Of a stretch of DNA of 6,117 bases, positions 1 through 4,679 are shown in pieces (the first letter of the stretch is position 1; each line of letters begins with the position of its first letter). Both the position numbers and the translations under genes were made by a program. Location: assembly GCA_021781255.1 (NCBI GenBank), contig JAJXXG010000031.1:1-6117 (forward strand), in the 5' to 3' direction. The notes beneath the pieces were generated by a model. That model was not told the DNA's origin. It saw nothing but the letters and a program-made list of their open reading frames with translations, and ran no database searches. Origin of the DNA: Acidobacteriota bacterium. Its GTDB lineage: Bacteria; Acidobacteriota; Terriglobia; Terriglobales; Acidobacteriaceae.

Positions 1-121
1 GTGCTGGCGATCACATACGTTGCGGTTATTTTCTGTTTTAATGCGGAAGAGGGGAATGCATCGGACGACCCCGAAAATTCAATATAGCAGCCCAATGCGC
101 CTTCGCAAGCTTTCCAGCCTC

Positions 122-131
122 TCAAATTTGA
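122..131. promoter_or_regulatory. 10-bp perfect palindrome TCAAATTTGA
   Basis: TCAAATTTGA reads the same on both strands. It lies in the AT-rich leader, about 27 bases before the 158-180 dyad. Part of it (TTTGAAAA) recurs directly at 165-172. It could be a half of a compound operator; no regulator is encoded nearby to link to it. A 10-bp palindrome in AT-rich DNA can also arise by chance. Confidence 0.25.
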
Positions 132-157
132 AAAAATGTTCGCGTTGCAAAACTTTT

Positions 158-180
158 GTATAGGTTTGAAAACACTATAC
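158..180. promoter_or_regulatory. Dyad GTATAG-N11-CTATAC, possible operator
   Basis: Two perfect 6-bp arms, GTATAG (158-163) and CTATAC (175-180), are separated by 11 bases of AT-rich sequence. The half-site spacing of 17 bp centre to centre is more than one helical turn and less than two. The right arm contains TATAC, which could double as part of a -10 element. The only downstream + strand gene is the TauE/SafE permease about 300 bases away. Role as an operator is inference. Confidence 0.3.
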
Positions 181-455
181 GTTGTGATGAAATTGATTGC
201 GGGGAATACACCACCATCCCTCTGGCGTACCGCATACCAGCGAGTGCGATGTCCCAAACAAATTATCACGTCGCATTAACGACACGCCACTCGTCTCGCA
301 TTATGGCAATCGCAGGCAAGGCCCGCCAGCGAGCGCGCATGCAAACACGCCCCGGGAACACCCGCAAAGCAGTTTGCACAAGCAAACAACATCAATCCAT
401 CCCCGCGTGAGACCATGGCTTCTGGCAACGCTCTCGTTCACTCATCCTGTGCGCC

Positions 456-461
456 GCGGAG
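456..461 (+). promoter_or_regulatory. Putative ribosome binding site GCGGAG for the permease
   Basis: GCGGAG lies six bases before the codon ATC at 468-470. From that codon the reading frame gives IDLTTLAVLLIVFFATVIRS, which completes the first membrane helix in the way expected for this permease family. The conventional GTG at 501 has no purine-rich motif upstream (it follows CTCCTCATC). The site therefore argues for initiation near 468 at a rare start codon, or for an ancestral ATG that has mutated. Confidence 0.35.
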
Positions 462-500
462 ATCGCAATCGACCTCACTACCCTCGCTGTTCTCCTCATC

Positions 501-1211
501 GTGTTTTTCGCCACGGTCATCCGGTCGGCACTCGGTTTCGGCGAGGCGCTCGTCGCTGTTCCGCTGCTCGCGTTCTTCATTCCGCTGCGCGTGGCCACTC
601 CGCTCGCCGTGCTCATCTCCATCACCATCGCCGCCATCATCGTCGCGCAGGACTGGAAGAAAGTGCACTTCTACAGCACTGGATGGCTTGTGCTCCCTAC
701 ACTCCTGGGAATCCCCCTCGGCCTGCTGCTGCTCACCAGCAGCCATCAAAGAACCGTGAAAGGCGCGCTGGCCGCGCTTATCATCGCGTTCTCCGCCTAC
801 TCGCTCTCCGGCCGCACGCCGCTGGAGTTGCGCCGCGACCACCGCGCATGGCTGCTCTTCTTCGGCTTCACCGCCGGCGTTCTCGGCGGAGCCTACGGCA
901 TGAACGGCCCGCCGCTCGTCATCTACGGCTCCATGCGCCGATGGTCAGCGCAGCACTTCCGCGCCACCTTGCAGGCCTACTTCCTGCCGGCAAGCCTCAT
1001 CGGCATGACCGGCTACTGGCTCAGCGGCCTCTGGGTCCACGCCGTCACGCGCTACTATCTGCTCGCCTTGCCCGTCATGCTGCCCGCCGTCCTGCTCGGC
1101 AGAGTCATCAATCACCGCATGCGCGCCGAGGTCTTCATGAAGTACGCTTACCTCGGCCTCGGCATCATCGGAGCAGTCCTGATGTATCAGGCAATCACCA
1201 GCCGCATTTGA
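501..1211 (+). CDS. TauE/SafE family (sulfite exporter-like) membrane permease
   Basis: The product is an integral inner-membrane protein of the TauE/SafE (DUF81) family, whose members are thought to export sulfite or organosulfur/organic anions; the substrate here is unknown. It shows about eight hydrophobic segments in two similar halves. The first half has the signature SALGFGEALVAVPLL (residues 9-23). The second repeats it as GVLGGAYGMNGPPLVIYGS (126-144), followed by FRATLQAYFLP (153-163). At 236 residues it is slightly short for the family. GTG at 501 is the only ATG/GTG/TTG in frame after the stop at 408-410, but it lies inside the first helix and has no ribosome binding site. Initiation at ATC 468, behind GCGGAG, would give 247 residues and a complete first helix. 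The gene converges with the 1258-1617 gene, leaving 46 bases and no clear terminator hairpin. Confidence 0.85.
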   Translation: MFFATVIRSALGFGEALVAVPLLAFFIPLRVATPLAVLISITIAAIIVAQDWKKVHFYSTGWLVLPTLLGIPLGLLLLTSSHQRTVKGALAALIIAFSAYSLSGRTPLELRRDHRAWLLFFGFTAGVLGGAYGMNGPPLVIYGSMRRWSAQHFRATLQAYFLPASLIGMTGYWLSGLWVHAVTRYYLLALPVMLPAVLLGRVINHRMRAEVFMKYAYLGLGIIGAVLMYQAITSRI

Positions 1212-1257
1212 ACAGATCTGCCGCCAACTCATCGCACCACGATCCCCAGCGCCAGGC

Positions 1258-1617
1258 TCACCCCTTCCAGAACGCAATCACCAGCCCGCCCGCCACAATC
1301 AGCGCGCCGCCGGCATAAATCGGCGGCGTGGGCGACTGCCCAAACCGCACCCGCGCCAGCAGTTGCGCCATCACAAAAAACAGCACCACGTACACGCCCA
1401 GCAGCTTGCCAAAATCCCACTGCGGCACGTTGACCACTGACCCGTAGCAGGCCAGCACCGCCACGCCCGCCGCAAACGCCAGCACCCGCCCCATCCCGGC
1501 AGAGCGGTAAAAGCTAACCTGAAAAAACGTGTCGCCCCAGACCTCAAGAAACGCCGCCACAGAAAGCACACTGAAAGCGCCCAGCGGGTTCGCCACCAGC
1601 CGGTTCAGATAACTCAT
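1258..1617 (-). CDS. Small four-helix membrane protein, SMR/YnfA-like
   Basis: This 119-residue protein has four predicted membrane helices at about 13-35, 43-62, 70-90 and 99-117 and almost no soluble part. That is the size and layout of small multidrug resistance (SMR) and YnfA-type proteins. Helix 1 contains AAFLEVWGDTFF, with Glu25 placed like the essential Glu in the EmrE motif AEVIGTT. Helix 4 (GGALIVAGGLVIAFW) also resembles the last SMR helix. Most of the middle shows no clear match, so the family call is an inference and the substrate is unknown. I chose ATG 1617 because GGAGG (1626-1630) precedes it by eight bases. The frame stays open upstream to 1821, but that extension is hydrophilic and has no family resemblance. 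It is divergent from the ammonium transporter operon. Confidence 0.75.
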   Translation of the reverse strand: MSYLNRLVANPLGAFSVLSVAAFLEVWGDTFFQVSFYRSAGMGRVLAFAAGVAVLACYGSVVNVPQWDFGKLLGVYVVLFFVMAQLLARVRFGQSPTPPIYAGGALIVAGGLVIAFWKG

Positions 1618-1625
1618 CAACAAGA

Positions 1626-1630
1626 CCTCC
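1626..1630 (-). promoter_or_regulatory. Ribosome binding site GGAGG deciding the start at 1617
   Basis: On the minus strand GGAGG precedes the ATG at 1617-1615 with an eight-base spacer. It fixes the start of the small membrane protein and argues against the longer in-frame reading that begins at 1821. Confidence 0.75.
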
Positions 1631-1750
1631 GATGAAATAGGAAAGAAGAAGTAGCGCGGCCCGGCAACACAAATGCGCGCCAACAAAGCAACCGTCTCCT
1701 CAATGCTAACCTTCAGATGCTTTAGAATGCATAAGGACGTTTTCAACCAG

Positions 1751-1766
1751 TTGCGCTCTATCGCAA
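1751..1766. promoter_or_regulatory. Dyad TTGCG-N6-CGCAA in a divergent intergenic region
   Basis: Perfect 5-bp arms TTGCG (1751-1755) and CGCAA (1762-1766) flank six bases. The dyad lies in the 222-base gap between the divergent 1617 (-) and 1840 (+) starts, 74 bases upstream of the operon start. It could be an operator for either side. The arms are short and chance occurrence is quite possible. Confidence 0.2.
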
Positions 1767-1839
1767 ATTCCTCCAGCATTCTCGGGCAAGCGTCTGGAGA
1801 GCGGTCATCCATCAAATGCAAGTTTGAAAGGGTAGGACC

Positions 1840-2016
1840 ATGAAAAGCGCCGGACTGCTGGTCATGCCAGCAGGATTCTTCCTCTCGGTTGCAGCCATCG
1901 TGCTGTTTTCCTCGCCCGCGCCCCGCGCGGCCTTTGTTCTATCCGGCCTGATCGTCGAACTCATCGGCCTCACTGTAGCCGTGCGCGCCAATATGGCGAA
2001 CCGAGGAGAAAAGTAG
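1840..2016 (+). CDS. 58-residue two-helix membrane protein, unknown function, coupled to amt
   Basis: I do not recognise a family. ATG at 1840 is preceded by AAAGGG (1827-1832) with a seven-base spacer, and the frame runs 58 codons to TAG at 2014-2016. The product has two hydrophobic segments, about residues 4-23 and 30-49, joined by the short turn SSPAPR. It ends in the basic tail RANMANRGEK, which suggests both termini face the cytoplasm. Codon use matches the neighbours (mostly C or G at third positions), supporting a real gene. The ammonium transporter starts two bases after its stop. The transporter's ribosome binding site (2003-2008) lies inside this gene's last codons, so the two are probably co-transcribed and translationally coupled. 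A role as a small partner or assembly factor of the transporter is inference only. Confidence 0.7.
   Translation: MKSAGLLVMPAGFFLSVAAIVLFSSPAPRAAFVLSGLIVELIGLTVAVRANMANRGEK
2003..2008 (+). promoter_or_regulatory. Ribosome binding site GAGGAG for amt, inside the preceding gene
   Basis: GAGGAG lies ten bases before the transporter ATG at 2019 and within the final codons of the 58-residue gene. Ribosomes finishing the upstream gene would cover or release this site, which fits translational coupling. Confidence 0.65.
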
Positions 2017-2018
2017 CC

Positions 2019-3305
2019 ATGGATCCATTCGCAGCTCTTCCCTTCCCTGAGACGGCTTTCGCTCTCACCCTCGTGCTCCTGCTCCTCGCGCCGCTCGCCA
2101 TCGCGGGCGTGGCGCTCATCAACACAGGCCTGGGCCGTGCGCGCTCGGCTGCGCAGTCGTTGCTCGGCAGTCTTGTGCTCATCGCTGTGGCCGTCATCGT
2201 CTTCGCGCTCATCGGCGCCACCTTCGCCTATCCACCCGCTGGCTATCTCTTTGAGATTGCCGGCAAGCCATGGAACTGGATCGGACAGGGACACTTCGCG
2301 CTCAGCGGACTCGGCGCGGAAACCGTCCAGACCCAGCTCGGCATCCTCTTCGAGTTCCTCGCCGTCGCCCTCGCCGTCCTCATTCCCTGGGGCTCGGGAG
2401 CCGATCGCTGGCGCCTGGCCGCTGGCGCAGCAGGCGCCGCCATCCTCGCCGCCATCGTCTTCCCCCTGCTTGCCTATTGGGTTTGGGGAACCGGCTGGCT
2501 CTCTCAACTCGGCATCAACTTCGCGCTCGGCCAAGGCTTCCTCGATGGCGGCGGAGCGTCTCTCGTCCACGTCCTCGGCGGCTTCAGCGCGCTCGTCGTC
2601 GTCTGGATCGCCGGCCCGCGCAAAGGCAAGTTCCCCCGCGAAGGCCTCTCCACCGCCATGCCCGGCCACAACGCCGTTTACGTCCTCTTCGGCTGCCTGC
2701 TCGCGCTCGTCGGCTGGCTCGCCTGGAACATGGCCGGAGCCATCCTCTGGCTCAACATCACGCCCACCGCGCTGCCCGTGGTCGCCATCAGCACGCTGCT
2801 CTCCGCCGCTGGAGCCCTCGCCGCTACCTTTGCCATCACCCGCATCCGCTTCGGCAAGCCCGACGCAAGCCTCTGCGCCAACGGATGGCTCGCCGGACTC
2901 GTCACCTCCAGCGCCTGCGCCAGCGTCGCCACGCCCGTTCAAGCCCTCATCGCCGGCATCGTCGCCGGCATCATCACCCCTGTCTTCGTCGAACTCCTCG
3001 AGCTCGCCCTCTCCATCGACGACCCATCCGGAGCCATCTCCGTACACGCCGTCGGCGGCATCTGGGGACTCATCGCCGCAGGCATCTTCGCCCCCGCGCC
3101 CGGCCAGCTCATCGCCCAGCTCGTCGGCGTCGCCACCCTCCTCGGACTCATCCTGCCGCTCGTCTATCTCTTGTTCTGGCTCCTCAACCGCGTGCTCCCC
3201 TTCCGCGTAGAAGCCGACGGCGAGCGCATCGGCATGGACCTCCACGAACTCGGCGGCGGTGCCTACCCCGAGTTCGTAATCCACCGCGACGACTCCTACC
3301 GCTAG
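2019..3305 (+). CDS. amt: Ammonium transporter, Amt family
   Basis: This 428-residue inner-membrane protein has about eleven predicted helices and no signal peptide, the usual Amt fold, which forms trimers that conduct ammonium/ammonia. The twin pore histidines are His184 (in LDGGGASLVHVLGG, with the conserved Asp176) and His343 (in IDDPSGAISVHAVGGIWG). Other matches are WVWGTGW (154-160), GPRKGKF (199-205), MPGHN (214-218) and CANGWLAGLV (286-295). The GPRKGKF and PGHN motifs place it nearer the AMT1/cyanobacterial type than AmtB. Oddities: the helix-1 motif usually like YGGLVRxKN reads NTGLGRARS. Trp236 seems to sit where AmtB has the gate residue Phe215. The C-terminal DxxxHGExAY motif reads DLHELGGGAY. 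It is the second gene of a two-gene operon; no PII gene is present here. Confidence 0.93.
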   Translation: MDPFAALPFPETAFALTLVLLLLAPLAIAGVALINTGLGRARSAAQSLLGSLVLIAVAVIVFALIGATFAYPPAGYLFEIAGKPWNWIGQGHFALSGLGAETVQTQLGILFEFLAVALAVLIPWGSGADRWRLAAGAAGAAILAAIVFPLLAYWVWGTGWLSQLGINFALGQGFLDGGGASLVHVLGGFSALVVVWIAGPRKGKFPREGLSTAMPGHNAVYVLFGCLLALVGWLAWNMAGAILWLNITPTALPVVAISTLLSAAGALAATFAITRIRFGKPDASLCANGWLAGLVTSSACASVATPVQALIAGIVAGIITPVFVELLELALSIDDPSGAISVHAVGGIWGLIAAGIFAPAPGQLIAQLVGVATLLGLILPLVYLLFWLLNRVLPFRVEADGERIGMDLHELGGGAYPEFVIHRDDSYR

Positions 3306-3323
3306 CCAAAGAGAAGTGCTACT

Positions 3324-3361
3324 AAAAAACAAGGGGAGACTCGTAACTCGAATCTCCCCTT
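3324..3361 (-). terminator. Intrinsic terminator, best for the minus strand (kinase gene)
   Basis: A 13-bp stem with one mismatch (arms 3331-3343 and 3349-3361, core AAGGGGAGA/TCTCCCCTT) closes a five-base TAACT loop. Read on the minus strand, the stem is followed by one G and then six T residues (3329-3324), a classic Rho-independent layout. On the plus strand it is followed by CTCACC without a T run, so for amt it could be only a hairpin stop or processing barrier, 25 bases after the amt stop codon. It would therefore end transcripts of the kinase gene about 180 bases beyond its stop codon. Confidence 0.75.
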
Positions 3362-3407
3362 CTCACCTGTGTCCTAGGATGGACCAGGCCCGGCCCACCA
3401 CGAAAAT

Positions 3408-3445
3408 GGGTGCCCCATGTCTCGCTTTTGAGACATGGGATCAAA
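3408..3445. repeat. Palindromic intergenic repeat, copy 1 (REP-like)
   Basis: This 38-bp unit is identical to the one at 3477-3514. Inside it CCCATGTCTC (3414-3423) and GAGACATGGG (3430-3439) form a perfect 10-bp stem around the loop GCTTTT. It is followed by ATCAAA. A further short pairing, CCCA with TGGG, spans the sequence just before copy 1 (about 3395-3410). The type is one I recall as dispersed in acidobacterial genomes. It lies between convergent genes, where REP-type elements are often found. Confidence 0.85.
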
Positions 3446-3476
3446 TGACCTCCGCAGTAAACAGCCACCGGGAGCC

Positions 3477-3514
3477 GGGTGCCCCATGTCTCGCTTTTGA
3501 GACATGGGATCAAA
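3477..3514. repeat. Palindromic intergenic repeat, copy 2 (REP-like)
   Basis: This is an exact second copy of the 38-bp unit, in the same orientation, with a start-to-start distance of 69 bases. Its stem arms are 3483-3492 and 3499-3508. The 31 bases between the two copies show no similarity to the repeat itself. It ends 25 bases from the 3' end of the kinase gene, so it would lie in the kinase transcript's 3' untranslated region before the 3324-3361 terminator. Confidence 0.85.
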
Positions 3515-3539
3515 CAACCTCACCAGCGCAACCGCTGCT

Positions 3540-4511
3540 TCACCGTTTCGCCAGCAGCAGCATCAGCCCAAACAGCAACACCGGCACCAGCGCCAGCCCC
3601 GCATACAGCAGCACTTTCCTGTTCACCGCCTGCCGCCCGCCGCGCGCCGCCGGCCGCACGCCGCGCTCTTCCACGCCCACCTGCTCCTGATGCTCCAGGT
3701 CCCAGGCCATCTCGTGCGCGGTTGCATAGCGATGCCGCGGGTCCCGCTCCAGCGCGCGATACAAGATCTCTTCAAGCTCCGGCGCAATCTCCGCATTCAG
3801 CCCGCGCGGTGAGGTCGGCTCATTCAGCACGCGCTCATTCATCGCCGCCAGCGGATTCTGCCCCACAAACGGCACCCGCCCCGTCAGCATCTCGTAGAGC
3901 ATGATGCCCAGCGCATAGATGTCGCTCCGCTGGTCGCCTCTGCTCCCCTTCACCTGCTCGGGAGAGATATAGTCCGGCGTGCCCAGCGAGGCCGTCAGAT
4001 TCACAAACGTCAGCCGCCGCGCGTCTTCCTTCATCGCAATCCCAAAGTCGATCAGCTTGATGTGGTCATCCGCGTCCACCATCACGTTCTCCGGCTTCAG
4101 GTCGCGATGCACAATGCCCCGCTTGTGCATGGTGTCCAGCGCGTCGCACATCCCCAGCGCGATCTTCACCGCCCGCTCGACCGGCAGCTTCCTTTCGGCG
4201 TTTAGAATCGTGCGCAGTAGCCGCCCCTCAACCCACTCGATCACCATGTACACGCGGCTGCGCACTTCCCCGTTGAAGGTCTTCACAATGCCCGGATGGT
4301 CCAGCATCTGACCAATCTCTTCCTCGCGCTTGAAGCGCTCAAACAGAACCGGGTCCGCCTCCATCTCCGCATGCGGAACCTTCACCGCCACCGGCTTCCC
4401 GTCATGCAGGTCCGTCGCCTTGTAGAGCGTGGACATGCCGCTGCGCGCTATCGCCGCTTCAATGCGATAGTGGTCCAGCATGTCTCCGGGTTCGAGAGTG
4501 TTCATGGGCAT
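3540..4511 (-). CDS. Tail-anchored Ser/Thr protein kinase (PknB/Hanks type)
   Basis: This 323-residue protein phosphorylates proteins on Ser/Thr using ATP. The kinase domain spans about residues 15-272. Visible motifs are VAVK with Lys44, the helix-C Glu near 63, the catalytic loop HRDLKPEN (135-142, Asp137), DFG (155-157), GTPDYISPEQ (177-186) and DIYALGIMLYEMLTG (197-211). All catalytic residues are present. The glycine-rich loop is degenerate: ARSGMSTLY stands where GEGGMGVVY is usual, leaving one of four glycines. A basic linker (283-298) leads to one helix (299-320) ending in AKR, so the enzyme is anchored in the membrane with the catalytic domain in the cytoplasm and no outside sensor domain. 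The start could be 4511 or the in-frame ATG at 4505; neither has a clear ribosome binding site. It is divergent from the hydrolase gene. Confidence 0.93.
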   Translation of the reverse strand: MPMNTLEPGDMLDHYRIEAAIARSGMSTLYKATDLHDGKPVAVKVPHAEMEADPVLFERFKREEEIGQMLDHPGIVKTFNGEVRSRVYMVIEWVEGRLLRTILNAERKLPVERAVKIALGMCDALDTMHKRGIVHRDLKPENVMVDADDHIKLIDFGIAMKEDARRLTFVNLTASLGTPDYISPEQVKGSRGDQRSDIYALGIMLYEMLTGRVPFVGQNPLAAMNERVLNEPTSPRGLNAEIAPELEEILYRALERDPRHRYATAHEMAWDLEHQEQVGVEERGVRPAARGGRQAVNRKVLLYAGLALVPVLLFGLMLLLAKR

Positions 4512-4587
4512 CGTCTGTTGGGTGTCTAGATTGTTTCATGCCCGCTCGTAAAAATTCCGCCAGGAAAATCGAAAGAAATACTTCTGC

Positions 4588-4608
4588 CTCATTTCCTCTG
4601 CAAATGAG
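4588..4608. promoter_or_regulatory. 21-bp dyad CTCATTT-N7-AAATGAG in the divergent promoter region
   Basis: Perfect 7-bp arms CTCATTT (4588-4594) and AAATGAG (4602-4608) flank seven bases. The dyad lies in the 168-base gap between the kinase (-) and hydrolase (+) starts, 77 bases upstream of the kinase start and 72 of the hydrolase start. Central placement fits a shared operator. A smaller dyad, CGAAC-N5-GTTCG (4616-4630), follows. No regulator can be named, and I found no convincing promoter boxes. Confidence 0.3.
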
Positions 4609-4679
4609 TCAGCCACGAACTCGCGGTTCGCCATCATTCCGCATCCGCCCAACGCGCCGTTCTATGATGAAATGCGACT

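Larger units (their letters stand above)
1..467. other. Non-coding leader region upstream of the TauE/SafE gene
   Basis: I see no gene I can support here. The first 190 bases are clearly richer in A and T than the rest of the window, with A/T runs around 121-175, as expected of a promoter region. A palindrome (122-131) and a dyad (158-180) lie in it and are listed separately. The stretch 190-410 is open in one frame, but the predicted peptide has no recognisable domain, no ribosome binding site and mixed codon use, so I do not call it a gene. I found no convincing -35/-10 pair with correct spacing. If the promoter is in the AT-rich part, the permease transcript would have a leader of roughly 280-300 bases. 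Confidence 0.5.

Noticed and set aside
1..87. 28-codon tail of a possible gene entering from the left, ending TAG at 85-87
   Set aside because: Third codon positions are not GC-rich like the real genes here, and no family can be recognised in so short a piece.
156..410. 84-codon open frame in the leader region
   Set aside because: No ATG start with ribosome binding site, mixed codon use, no recognisable domain or membrane pattern.
197..1318. 373-codon plus-strand frame overlapping the permease
   Set aside because: Arg/His/Pro-rich product typical of a shifted reading of GC-rich DNA; it runs past the permease and into the convergent gene.
1662..1676. Sigma-54-like GG-N10-GC (GGCA...TGC) 160 bases before the amt operon
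   Set aside because: Tempting because many ammonium transporter genes use sigma-54, but several consensus bases are missing and the spacing match is common by chance in GC-rich DNA.
1618..1821. N-terminal extension of the small four-helix protein to ATG 1821
   Set aside because: Extension is hydrophilic and unlike the rest, and GGAGG lies exactly before ATG 1617.
1812..3332. 506-codon open frame on the minus strand, antisense to the small membrane gene and amt
   Set aside because: Product is almost only Gly, Glu, Asp and Ala with no domain. It is the usual mirror frame of a GC-rich gene, and the plus-strand frame encodes a clear Amt protein.
3408..3514. Two repeats with a spacer considered as a minimal CRISPR
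   Set aside because: Only two copies, each a strong self-complementary hairpin typical of REP elements, and no cas genes nearby.
3316..3690. Open frames on both strands through the palindromic repeats
   Set aside because: Their peptides are translations of the repeats and of the antisense kinase tail (the same short peptide appears twice); no ribosome binding site.
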